From positions 1 through 28,196 of the forward strand of contig CALXJL010000003.1 in the NCBI GenBank assembly GCA_944388615.1: DNA of 28,196 nucleotides. The letters run 5' to 3'. This DNA comes from an uncultured Clostridia bacterium (GTDB taxonomy: Bacteria > Bacillota > Clostridia > TANB77 > CAG-508). The notes under the pieces were generated by a model. The model had not been told where the DNA came from and did not search any database. It was given only the letters and a program-made list of their open reading frames with translations. Positions within the stretch are counted from its first letter, which is position 1. Each line of letters begins with the position of its first letter. Shown piece by piece: positions 8,562 through 16,591 of the stretch. The position numbers and the translations under genes are program-made.

Positions 8562-9506
8562 ATGAAAAAAATTAGTATAATAGTACCAACATACAATGAA
8601 GAAGAAACTTTAAATTTACTATATGAACGTTTAAATCCAATTATAGATAAAAATAATTACGAATTCGAAGTGTTATTTGTAAATGATGGAAGTAAAGATA
8701 ATACATTAGATATAATAAGAAAATTAAGAGAAAAGGATTCTAGAATAAGCTATATTGATTTTTCACGTAATTTTGGTAAAGAGATTGCAATGATGGCAGG
8801 AATGGATTATGCAAAAGGAGATGCAATCATATTTATGGATGCGGATCTGCAAGATCCTCCTGAACTAATTCCAGAGTTAGTAAAATATTGGGAACAAGGA
8901 TATGATGATGTATATGCTAGAAGAAAAAGTAGACAAGGTGAAACTTTTTTTAAAAAAATTACGTCAAAAGCATATTATAAGATTTTGCAGAAATTAACTA
9001 AAGTAGAAATACAGCAAGATACCGGAGATTTTAGATTATTAGATAAAAGATGTGTTAATGCTCTGAAAAAAATGAGAGAATCTCAAAGAAATTCAAAAAG
9101 TATGTTTAGTTGGATTGGCTATAAGAAAAAAGAAGTATTATTTGATAGAGAACCAAGAGTGGCAGGAAAAACAAAATGGAATTATATGAAATTAGTTGAT
9201 CTAGCAATTGATGGAATAACATCATTTACAACATCTCCACTTAGGCTTGCTACATATGTTGCAATACCTACATTTTTAGCATTATTTATTTATTTTATAT
9301 ATGTAATTGCTAAATCAATTATAATTAGTGAGCCAATTCAAGCTTTTCAAGCTATTATTCTGTTAATATTATTCTTTTCGAGTATTCAAATATTATTATT
9401 TGGAATTATGGGAGAATATTTAGGAAGAATATTTAATGAAAGTAAAAATAGACCATTGTATTTAGTGAATGAATATAATGGAGAAAAAGAAATGAATGAA
9501 AAATAG
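8562..9506 (+). CDS. GtrB-type polyprenyl-phosphate glycosyltransferase
   Basis: A 314-residue GT2 enzyme with a catalytic domain and two C-terminal membrane helices (~232-252 and ~262-284). Motifs: I-I-V-P-T-Y-N-E-E-E-T, V-N-D-G-S-K-D-N-T, S-R-N-F-G-K-E, and the diagnostic M-D93-A-D95-L-Q-D-P-P-E-L-I. A Q-D-T-G-D-F-R-L-L segment and the basic juxtamembrane R-E-P-R-V-A-G-K-T-K-W patch are also present. This matches GtrB/YkoT/bactoprenol glucosyltransferases, which load a sugar onto undecaprenyl phosphate at the inner face. It opens unit 2 behind its own candidate promoter. With the GtrA protein just upstream it forms a classic Gtr-type pair, although the two sit in different transcription units by my reading. 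Confidence 0.92.
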   Translation: MKKISIIVPTYNEEETLNLLYERLNPIIDKNNYEFEVLFVNDGSKDNTLDIIRKLREKDSRISYIDFSRNFGKEIAMMAGMDYAKGDAIIFMDADLQDPPELIPELVKYWEQGYDDVYARRKSRQGETFFKKITSKAYYKILQKLTKVEIQQDTGDFRLLDKRCVNALKKMRESQRNSKSMFSWIGYKKKEVLFDREPRVAGKTKWNYMKLVDLAIDGITSFTTSPLRLATYVAIPTFLALFIYFIYVIAKSIIISEPIQAFQAIILLILFFSSIQILLFGIMGEYLGRIFNESKNRPLYLVNEYNGEKEMNEK

Positions 9507-9518
9507 AGAGGAAGAATA

Positions 9519-10508
9519 ATGCCAAAGGTAAGTGTTATTATACCTGTATATAATACAGAAAAATATATAGAAAAATGTTTGGAATCTGTAAAGGATCAAA
9601 TATTAAAAAATATAGAAATAATAGTAGTAAATGATGGTTCAACAGATAATTCTAGTAGTATAATAAAAAAGTTTATTAATAATAACCAATTAAATATAAA
9701 ATATCTAGAAAAAGAAAATGGTGGTCTATCTGATGCTAGAAATTATGGCATTAAACATGCAACAGGAGATTATATTTGTTTACTAGATTCAGACGATTAT
9801 TTGGACAAGAATTTATTAAAAAACTTAGAAAAATACATAGAACAAAAAATTGATGTTATAAAATATAAATTTATAAAAATTGATGAGGATGGAAACGAGA
9901 TTGAAAGAAGTACAGGTCCTGTTTTTGAAAATGTAAATGGACAAGAGGCTTTTAAAAAACTTTTTACTAGAGATAATTATTTAGAAGTAGCATGTTTATA
10001 TTTATATAAAAGGAGTTTTTGGAATTCAAATAAATTCTTATATCCAAAAGAAAGAAAACATGAAGATTTTGCTTTAACACCACTTATTTTAATACAGGCA
10101 AATAGTGTTGTATCCACAGCTGAATATGGATATTATTATGTAGAAAGAAAAAATAGTATTACTACAGATAGAGATTATGAAAAAGTCAAATCTAGAATTG
10201 ACGATTTAATATATCATTATGATAATATGAATATGACAATAAAAAACAAAAACATTGATGAAGATATAAAGAAAATTGTATATGCATATTATACGAATAC
10301 AATCTTATATAGGTTAAAAGATATAAGAAAAGAAGATAGAAATAAATATATAAACGAAATAAAAAAAAGAAAAATGTTGAATAATGTAATAAAAAATGAT
10401 ATAAAATCATTAATAAAATATTTAATATTAAAAATAGATATAAATAAATATGTTGAAATAATAAAAAAAAGGGAGAAAGCAAATGATAGAATCATTAAAG
10501 AAAAATAA
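9519..10508 (+). CDS. Family 2 glycosyltransferase (repeat-unit type)
   Basis: A 329-residue soluble GT2 enzyme of the common capsule/teichoic-acid type. K-V-S-V-I-I-P-V-Y-N-T-E-K-Y-I opens the GT-A fold, followed by V-V-N-D-G-S-T-D-N-S, E-N-G-G-L-S-D-A-R-N and the metal-binding L-L-D90-S-D92-D-Y. The C-terminal third is Lys/Ile-rich helix of the kind used for membrane contact or acceptor binding. Unlike the flanking GT2 genes it is not of the polyprenyl-phosphate type and probably extends a lipid-linked saccharide. The last 26 bases overlap the following small membrane protein, whose ribosome binding site (GGGAGAA at 10471) lies inside this gene. Confidence 0.88.
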   Translation: MPKVSVIIPVYNTEKYIEKCLESVKDQILKNIEIIVVNDGSTDNSSSIIKKFINNNQLNIKYLEKENGGLSDARNYGIKHATGDYICLLDSDDYLDKNLLKNLEKYIEQKIDVIKYKFIKIDEDGNEIERSTGPVFENVNGQEAFKKLFTRDNYLEVACLYLYKRSFWNSNKFLYPKERKHEDFALTPLILIQANSVVSTAEYGYYYVERKNSITTDRDYEKVKSRIDDLIYHYDNMNMTIKNKNIDEDIKKIVYAYYTNTILYRLKDIRKEDRNKYINEIKKRKMLNNVIKNDIKSLIKYLILKIDINKYVEIIKKREKANDRIIKEK

Positions 10509-10824
10509 AATAGGTATATTATTAATATGTATATCATCAATATGTGCATGTGTAGGACAACTATTATGGAAGATTTCCGCAAATGAAGGAATAATCTTTT
10601 TATTGGCAGGATTTTGTTTTTATGGATTAGGTGCATTAATAATGATTATTGCATATAAATTCGGTAGTTTGTCAGTTTTACAACCATTTTTGAGTTTAAA
10701 TTATGTACTTAGTATAATATTAGCAGCAACAGTCTTAAAAGAACCAGTAACAATAGCTAAAGTGATAGGAATTCTAATTATAATAACAGGTGTAATGCTA
10801 ATAGGAGGTGGAGACAATAAATAG
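10483..10824 (+). CDS. SMR/EamA-like small membrane protein, ArnE-type subunit
   Basis: A 113-residue protein with four hydrophobic helices and the small-multidrug-resistance/EamA pattern near its end (S-V-L-Q-P-F-L-S-L-N-Y-V-L-S, then L-K-E-P-V-T). In SMR drug pumps a Glu sits in helix 1 (E14 of EmrE); here the equivalent stretch reads C-A-C-V-G-Q-L-L-W-K and has no acid. That loss is typical of ArnE/ArnF-like proteins, which as a pair are thought to flip a polyprenyl-phosphate aminosugar. It overlaps the GT2 upstream and its partner downstream, supporting a coupled heterodimer. The lipid-linked substrate would come from the GtrB-type or related enzyme in the same unit. Flippase function is inferred. 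Confidence 0.8.
   Translation: MIESLKKNKIGILLICISSICACVGQLLWKISANEGIIFLLAGFCFYGLGALIMIIAYKFGSLSVLQPFLSLNYVLSIILAATVLKEPVTIAKVIGILIIITGVMLIGGGDNK
10803..10810 (+). promoter_or_regulatory. Eight-base Shine-Dalgarno match that points to an ATA start
   Basis: AGGAGGTG is a full eight-base complement to the 16S anti-Shine-Dalgarno. The GTG at its end is the first possible start of the next gene but leaves no spacer. The next in-frame codon at proper distance is ATA at 10817, eight bases after AGGAGG, and no ATG, GTG or TTG lies in the usual window in any frame. Confidence 0.6.
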
Positions 10825-11152
10825 TATAATATATTTCATAATAATTATAATAATGACTGTTTTAGGGTCTTTTGCTTCTCTATTTCTAAAAAAAGCATCT
10901 GGTAGCACAGAAATAAAGAAATTATTAGTTAATAAAAATTTATATATAGGTCTTATTATGTATGGTGTTGCAGCATTACTTAATGTTTGGGTATTGCGTT
11001 ATATGCAATATTCCATTGTATTACCATTAACATCAATAACATATATTTGGACAATGATAATATCTTATAAAATATTAAAAGAAAATATAACAAGAAAGAA
11101 AATAATTGGAGTAATATGTATTGTTTTAGGAGCAATAATTATTGTATTATAA
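10808..11152 (+). CDS. SMR/EamA-like small membrane protein, ArnF-type subunit
   Basis: The second of an overlapping pair of four-helix proteins, 114 residues if started at GTG 10808 or 111 if started at ATA 10817. It has M-T-V-L-G-S-F-A-S-L-F-L-K-K in helix 1, with no acidic residue where EmrE has Glu14. The middle W-V-L-R-Y-M-Q-Y-S-I-V-L-P-L-T-S and the end Y-K-I-L-K-E-N-I-T-R-K-K-I-I-G are typical of the superfamily. It should form a heterodimer with the protein just upstream and act on a polyprenyl-phosphate sugar. The start is uncertain: the strong ribosome binding site overlaps GTG 10808 and is correctly spaced only for ATA. ATG at 10853 would delete most of helix 1. Confidence 0.78.
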   Translation: METINSIIYFIIIIIMTVLGSFASLFLKKASGSTEIKKLLVNKNLYIGLIMYGVAALLNVWVLRYMQYSIVLPLTSITYIWTMIISYKILKENITRKKIIGVICIVLGAIIIVL

Positions 11153-11173
11153 CAAATATAAGGAGAGATAATA

Positions 11174-12748
11174 ATGGAAAAGAAAAAAGTTGTGATTATG
11201 GGTGCTGGACCAGCTGGATTAACAGCAGGATATGAGTTATTAAAAAAAAGCGATAAATATGATGTGGTAATTTTAGAAGAAACAAATGATATAGGAGGAA
11301 TATCTAAAACTGTAAAATATAATGGAAATAGAATGGATATAGGTGGACATAGATTTTTCTCAAAAGATGATAGAGTAATGAAATTTTGGGAAGAATTGTT
11401 ACCAATTCAGGGAGTAAATTCATTTGATGATGAAAAATTAGGGAGAGAAAAACCATTAGTAGCTGGAGGTCCCAACCCTAATGAACAGGATGAAGTAATG
11501 TTAATAAGACAGAGAATATCAAGAATATATTATTTGAAAAAATTCTTCGATTACCCAATTAGTATGAAAGTTGAAACATTTAAGAATATGGGATTGTGGA
11601 GAACAATAAAAGCAGGTTTTAGTTATTTAAAATCAGTTTTTATAAAAAAAGAAGAAACCTCATTAGAAAATTTTTATATTAATAGATTTGGAAAAGTATT
11701 ATATAGCATGTTCTTTGAAAAATATACAGAAAAATTATGGGGAAGACATCCAAGTGAGATTTCAGCAGATTGGGGAGCACAACGTGTTAAAGGAATTTCA
11801 ATTACAGCTGTAATAAAAGACATGTTTAGGAAAGCTTTTGGAAAGAAAAATAGCGATAATACAGAAACTTCATTAATAGAACAATTTTGGTATCCTAAAT
11901 ATGGTCCAGGACATTTATGGGAAACATTAGCTAAAAAGATAGAAGGACTTGGCGGAAAAATTGAAAAAGAGCATAGAGTAGAAAAAATAAACTTTAAAAA
12001 TGGAAAAATTGTATCTGTAGATTGTAATGTAAATGGAAAAACACAGACAATTGAAGGAGATATATTTATATCTTCTATGCCATTGAATGATTTAGTTGGA
12101 GATTTTAATGGAATAGAAGTTCCTCAAAATATAAAAGAAATAGCACAAGGATTACCATTTAGAGATTTCATAACAGTTGGTCTTTTAGTAGATAAATTGA
12201 ATCTAGAAAATAAGACAAATATAAAAACTTTAGGAAATATAGTTCCAGATTGTTGGATATATGTACAAGAACCAGAAGTGAAGATGTGTAGAATACAAAT
12301 ATTTAATAACTGGTCTCCATATTTGGTAAAAGATGCTGAAAATAAGGTATGGATCGGACTAGAATATACTTGCGAAGAAGGAGACAAGTATTGGAATATG
12401 ACGGATGAGGAATTTATTGATTTTGCAACAAATGAATTGGTTTTAATGAATATAATTAATAAAGAAGATGTACAAGATGCACATAGAGAAAAAATAAAAA
12501 AGGCATATCCAGCATATTTTGATACATATAAAGATATAGATAAATTGGTAGACTATTTAAATGGAATAAATAATTTATATTGTGTAGGAAGAAATGGACA
12601 ACATAGATATAATAATATGGATCACTCAATGGTTACTGCAATGGAAGCAGCTAAAAATATAATACATGGTGTAGAATCTAGAGATAATATTTGGAATGTA
12701 AATACAGATAAAGAATATCATGAAGTAAAAGAAGAAGTAAAAAAATAA
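11174..12748 (+). CDS. FAD-dependent oxidoreductase related to UDP-galactopyranose mutase
   Basis: A 524-residue flavoprotein of the amine-oxidase/protoporphyrinogen-oxidase-like group. G10-A-G-P-A-G15 binds FAD, followed by L-E-E-T-N-D-I-G-G-I-S-K and D-I-G-G-H-R-F-F-S, which mirror Glf. The C-terminal G-R-N-G-Q-H-R-Y-N-N-M-D-H-S closes the FAD site as R-L-A-E-Y-K-Y-Y-N-M-D does in Glf. It is ~130 residues longer than Glf and lacks the Glf H-Y-T-A-K-Q-W motif. Proteins of this type are often found beside GtrA/GtrB genes in glycan loci, and a role in redox or isomerisation of a polyprenyl- or nucleotide-linked sugar is plausible; the reaction is unknown. It is the last gene of unit 2 and has a strong AGGAG site and terminator. 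Confidence 0.85.
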   Translation: MEKKKVVIMGAGPAGLTAGYELLKKSDKYDVVILEETNDIGGISKTVKYNGNRMDIGGHRFFSKDDRVMKFWEELLPIQGVNSFDDEKLGREKPLVAGGPNPNEQDEVMLIRQRISRIYYLKKFFDYPISMKVETFKNMGLWRTIKAGFSYLKSVFIKKEETSLENFYINRFGKVLYSMFFEKYTEKLWGRHPSEISADWGAQRVKGISITAVIKDMFRKAFGKKNSDNTETSLIEQFWYPKYGPGHLWETLAKKIEGLGGKIEKEHRVEKINFKNGKIVSVDCNVNGKTQTIEGDIFISSMPLNDLVGDFNGIEVPQNIKEIAQGLPFRDFITVGLLVDKLNLENKTNIKTLGNIVPDCWIYVQEPEVKMCRIQIFNNWSPYLVKDAENKVWIGLEYTCEEGDKYWNMTDEEFIDFATNELVLMNIINKEDVQDAHREKIKKAYPAYFDTYKDIDKLVDYLNGINNLYCVGRNGQHRYNNMDHSMVTAMEAAKNIIHGVESRDNIWNVNTDKEYHEVKEEVKK

Positions 12749-12750
12749 AG

Positions 12751-12790
12751 AAAAAGGAATTATTATGGAGCAAATAATAATTCCTTTTTT
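12751..12790 (+). terminator. Intrinsic terminator of unit 2
   Basis: A perfect 16-base-pair stem (12751-12766 with 12774-12789) encloses the seven-base loop GGAGCAA and ends in a run of six T. It begins two bases after the flavoenzyme stop codon. The A-rich 5' arm would also form part of a terminator on the other strand. Confidence 0.93.
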
Positions 12791-12794
12791 ATGC

Positions 12795-12823
12795 TTGTCA
12801 GTTATGTATACAAGTGATATAAT
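12795..12823 (+). promoter_or_regulatory. Promoter of unit 3
   Basis: TTGTCA at 12795-12800, a 17-base spacer, and a perfect TATAAT at 12818-12823. It sits four bases after the terminator of unit 2 and ~30 bases before the start of the GT-C gene, so unit 3 is independently transcribed. Confidence 0.85.
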
Positions 12824-12852
12824 CCTAGTATAATAAACAAAGGAGGATTATT

Positions 12853-14133
12853 ATGAAAGAAAAGCTAAGAAGATTTTATACAGAGCCAGTACTATATATA
12901 TTAATAATATGTATTATATTTCAAGTAGTATTATGCAAAAGGGCAGAAAATACAGTGGGAATGTATTCGGATTCACAATCTTATTTAGATTATGCGGAAA
13001 GTGTGTTAGAAGGTCCTCTTCATAAAAGTAGAACACCAATTTACCCTATATTAATTAAAATAATAAAAAGTATTTATGGAGATGAGCAATTATATAATGG
13101 TATAGTATATATTCAATACTTTATTATGTTTATAAGTATTATAATATTTTATTTTACAATAAAAAAACTAACTAATAATAAAAAAATTTATATAATATCA
13201 ACTTTAATTTATGGAATATGCCCATTTATATTCTTATGGAATAATTTAGTTTTAACTGAAAGTATATCAATATCAGCAATAGTATTACTTTCATATTTAA
13301 CAATATCATATATAAAGAAACCTACGAAATTATTTGCAGTAATATTAGGTATATATCCATTTTTATTAGTTATGATTAGACCAGCTTTTATATATGTTGT
13401 AGTATTATATATAGTTTTTTGGATTTTAAAAATATTAATGGATAAAGAAAATAGAGAAAAACATATAGTTGGAATAATATTTATAGGAATATCTATTATA
13501 TTTATTCTTATATATTGTACTTTGATGAAAAATATTTATGGAGTATTTGGATTAAGTAGAGTATCATATATAAATAAACATATTTCAATATTAGATTCCA
13601 ATACTTATTATAAAGCGGATAATAAGGAAATTTTAAATGATATAGAAAATATAAAAAAACAAGAAGGAGAAGATGTAAATAAATTTATATTAAATAATAA
13701 ATTAAGTGAGATATATAGTACAGATCAATTGATACAGTTCTTTAATAATGCTAAAGATAATAATAGATTAGAATATTTTAAGTATATGATACAGAAATTT
13801 ATAAAATTAGGACAAGAAAATTTTGGGACCAGTTATGTATCCACAAAAAACAACTCAGATTTATTTGAACAAATAGGTTATGCAACATTTCCCGTAACTT
13901 TTTATCATGTATACGTACTTATAGTAGTATCAATAATATATTTGTTGAAAAATTTAATAAAGAATAAAAAGATTGATTATGTATATGCTTTTTTTACTTT
14001 TATGATTTTTGCTAATGTATTTATATCTATAGTTGGAGCACCATATGAGACACAGAGATTGGTTTCAGCATCAATTCCAATAATATTAATGCAAGTGTCT
14101 TATATTATGTCTAAGTTATTAAAAAATAAATAA
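12853..14133 (+). CDS. GT-C-like membrane glycosyltransferase, family with RTPxYP and LTES motifs
   Basis: A 426-residue protein with one N-terminal helix, a first outer loop holding Y-S-D40-S-Q-S-Y-L-D-Y and R60-T-P-I-Y-P65, and about nine more hydrophobic segments. The acidic residue in the first loop and the R-T-P-x-Y-P-L/I-L-I-K start of helix 2 resemble ArnT/GT39/GT83 enzymes, which transfer sugars from polyprenyl phosphate outside the membrane. W-N-N-L-V-L-T-E136-S is a second conserved block. Two other members are in this window: the second half of the gene at 21216 and the frameshifted copy at 25650. Unit 3 starts here, with an AAAGGAGG site before ATG. Transferase activity is inferred; a glycan-repeat polymerase or ligase role is also possible. 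Confidence 0.75.
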   Translation: MKEKLRRFYTEPVLYILIICIIFQVVLCKRAENTVGMYSDSQSYLDYAESVLEGPLHKSRTPIYPILIKIIKSIYGDEQLYNGIVYIQYFIMFISIIIFYFTIKKLTNNKKIYIISTLIYGICPFIFLWNNLVLTESISISAIVLLSYLTISYIKKPTKLFAVILGIYPFLLVMIRPAFIYVVVLYIVFWILKILMDKENREKHIVGIIFIGISIIFILIYCTLMKNIYGVFGLSRVSYINKHISILDSNTYYKADNKEILNDIENIKKQEGEDVNKFILNNKLSEIYSTDQLIQFFNNAKDNNRLEYFKYMIQKFIKLGQENFGTSYVSTKNNSDLFEQIGYATFPVTFYHVYVLIVVSIIYLLKNLIKNKKIDYVYAFFTFMIFANVFISIVGAPYETQRLVSASIPIILMQVSYIMSKLLKNK

Positions 14134-14155
14134 AGTTGAGGATGAGGAGATTTAA

Positions 14156-16396
14156 ATGAAAAAATCAATTATAAGATTAGATAAAAAGAAAGTTGAAATA
14201 ATATTACTAATACTAATTATTATAATATTAGCATTAATAGTGGGATTAAACAGAATAAACACATCGGATTTTAGACCTAATAATGGAGATTGGCAGAATT
14301 ATAATCCTATAAGGAGATTGTTGGATGGGCAAATCCCATATAAAGATTTTTCTGTATATTTAGGTTCAGGGCATTTAATACTTTTAACTTTTTTTCAATT
14401 GATTATTGGTAATAATTTTACTAATAGTTTATTAATAACTAATATGACTACTGTATTAATATTTGAATTAACAGTTTTTATTGTTAGTCTTCTAGTATTA
14501 CAAAATAAAAGAAAAGCATTATATATAACTTTAGGTATAACATTAATTAATATTATAAGACCACAATTTTTAACTAATATAAATGAGGAGTTTATAGAGG
14601 CTTTGGATTTTGGATTAGCACCAGGTACTTCTGCAAGATTGATAAGAATTGCTATAGCTCCAATATTAGTGACATTAATATATATAGGATATAGATTTTT
14701 TGATAACTCAAAAAGGAAAATAGTTTTAAACAATAAGAATCTAGTAAAAAAAATATATTTATCTATAATAGCAGGGATGGGTATAGTATGGAGTAATGAT
14801 GGTGGAATTGCGAGTTATATAACAATATCTTTTATTTATTTTTTACTATTAGTTAAAGAATACAAAAAAGATGTGAAATCAATAATAAAATATGTAATTA
14901 TGTATATAGCAATTAGTTTGACTTCTACTTTAATGTTAATTGCTATTATCACTAGAGGAAATATTTTTTCATGGCTTAAATTTACATTAGGGGTAAGTGA
15001 ATATCAGAAATGGTATTATGGAGCAGCTTATGCTAAAGAAAATTTATCATTATTAAGTTTAGATAAAACTATTTTTAATATAATAATGATTCTTATTGCA
15101 ATTTATTATGTCTACAAGCTATTGAAGTCTATAAATGAAAAACAAATACTTCGATATGCTATGCTTAGTTTTATGGTAATATCTTCTATAGTATCAACAT
15201 ATTTATATCAGATATTGTCAGGTGGAACTTCTAAAAGCATGTTGATCTTAATATTGTTGGTACTTATCTGTGATTACTTAGTTATAATATTTGAAAATAT
15301 GTGTAAGGAAAATAAAGTGAATGCTTTGATAAAAAAAGGCACAGTGATACTGGCAATAGGAGTTATTCTTAGTAATGTAGCTTACAAATTAACTAATATA
15401 AAATACAAAGATGAAAATGCAGTTTATATTGAAGAATTAGGAGGTAGATTAACAAAGTATGGTAATAGTATAGAGTATGCATCAAATAGGATTGGGGATG
15501 AGAAGATATTTTCCACATATGCATCAGCCATTGAAGCAGTAACAGATCAATTTCAACCAACAGAAATGGATTATATTATACATTGTTTAGGAGATGAGCA
15601 AAGAAGAGAATATTTAGATATATTTAAAAATGGAAATTTTAAGTATGTAACTACCATTGAGGGTGATAATGGATATAGATATTGGATGAGAAGTTCTAAT
15701 TGGTTTTTTTATAAAGAATTATACAAAGATTATAAACCATCATTTGCAACAGAATATAATGTTTTTTATGAAAAGAATAGAGATAATGAAGATTCAACTA
15801 ATGGGGAACATAATATACAAACTGAAATTACTAGACTAACTGATTCAGAATATAGTATTAAGTTGAAAACTGAAGATAAGAATTTTAATGGTATTGTTGA
15901 TGTAGAATTAATGTATAATTCTGAATACAAAAGGAGCTTTTTTAGAACATTAGATATAAGTAAATATGTATGTATTGAAGACACTACTGTAAATGAAATA
16001 GCGGGTATGAAAATAGGTGACTATAATATTCCAGATGAAAAAGGTGTATGGAACATTCCGATTACACTAGTTGAAGGAGAAGGAGAAATAAAAATTTCAT
16101 CATATCCAATTAATAATACAATACTAAATATAGACAATTTAGAGGTATTAGATTCATATGATGTAATGTTTAAATATTGTCATGCTACTATGAATAAGAT
16201 AATAGACGGAAATACCTTATATATAGATAAAACAAATGAAAATAAAGTAATTATGAAAGATGTAAAATCAATAAAAATAGGAGATATTTCTAGAAACATA
16301 ATAAAGTATTACGAAGATGAAAGTTATATTATATTAGAACTTGATGGTACAGCAAAAGACTTCGAATATCCAAATTATTTTGAAGTTATAAAATGA
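14156..16396 (+). CDS. Large GT-C-like membrane protein with C-terminal extracytoplasmic domain
   Basis: A 746-residue protein. Helix 1 (~13-31) is followed by an outer loop with N-G-D45-W-Q-N-Y-N-P-I-R-R-L-L-D-G-Q-I-P-Y-K-D-F, the layout of GT39-like enzymes where an Asp in this loop acts on the lipid-linked donor. About ten helices follow to residue ~415. The last ~330 residues are hydrophilic with alternating beta-type and charged segments, and are probably a carbohydrate-binding or acceptor-binding domain outside the cell. It lies 22 bases after the other GT-C gene and has a GAGGAG site, so both are made from the same short operon. The C-terminal domain is not one I recognise. A strong terminator follows. 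Confidence 0.72.
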   Translation: MKKSIIRLDKKKVEIILLILIIIILALIVGLNRINTSDFRPNNGDWQNYNPIRRLLDGQIPYKDFSVYLGSGHLILLTFFQLIIGNNFTNSLLITNMTTVLIFELTVFIVSLLVLQNKRKALYITLGITLINIIRPQFLTNINEEFIEALDFGLAPGTSARLIRIAIAPILVTLIYIGYRFFDNSKRKIVLNNKNLVKKIYLSIIAGMGIVWSNDGGIASYITISFIYFLLLVKEYKKDVKSIIKYVIMYIAISLTSTLMLIAIITRGNIFSWLKFTLGVSEYQKWYYGAAYAKENLSLLSLDKTIFNIIMILIAIYYVYKLLKSINEKQILRYAMLSFMVISSIVSTYLYQILSGGTSKSMLILILLVLICDYLVIIFENMCKENKVNALIKKGTVILAIGVILSNVAYKLTNIKYKDENAVYIEELGGRLTKYGNSIEYASNRIGDEKIFSTYASAIEAVTDQFQPTEMDYIIHCLGDEQRREYLDIFKNGNFKYVTTIEGDNGYRYWMRSSNWFFYKELYKDYKPSFATEYNVFYEKNRDNEDSTNGEHNIQTEITRLTDSEYSIKLKTEDKNFNGIVDVELMYNSEYKRSFFRTLDISKYVCIEDTTVNEIAGMKIGDYNIPDEKGVWNIPITLVEGEGEIKISSYPINNTILNIDNLEVLDSYDVMFKYCHATMNKIIDGNTLYIDKTNENKVIMKDVKSIKIGDISRNIIKYYEDESYIILELDGTAKDFEYPNYFEVIK

Positions 16397-16425
16397 AGAA
16401 AAGTATAAATACTCCAATATGTAAG

Positions 16426-16475
16426 AAAATAAGCATTTTTTAAGATGATAAATCATAAAAATGCTTATTTTTGTT
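16426..16475 (+). terminator. Intrinsic terminator of unit 3
   Basis: A perfect 15-base-pair stem (16426-16440 with 16457-16471) with a 16-base loop that can itself form ATGA/TCAT. The 3' arm runs into ATTTTTG, giving the U-tract. It begins 30 bases after the stop of the 746-residue protein. Confidence 0.9.
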
Positions 16476-16524
16476 TGTTAAAATTCAAATCTTTTATTCA
16501 GGTAAACTTTATGGTAACAAGTGC

Positions 16525-16553
16525 TTTACAAATATAGTTGTTTTCGTTATAAT
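16525..16553 (+). promoter_or_regulatory. Promoter of unit 4
   Basis: TTTACA at 16525-16530, a 17-base spacer and perfect TATAAT at 16548-16553. Transcription should start near 16560, which rules out the ATG at 16557 as the first codon of the epimerase gene and supports ATG 16592. Confidence 0.88.
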
Positions 16554-16591
16554 ACATGAAAGATGGAAATAAATATAAAGGGGATAAAAAT

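Noticed and set aside
10192..10636. Minus-strand frames opposite the GT2 and SMR genes
   Set aside because: They lie wholly opposite well-supported genes and consist of low-complexity Leu/Ile/Tyr/Phe produced by A-rich sense codons.
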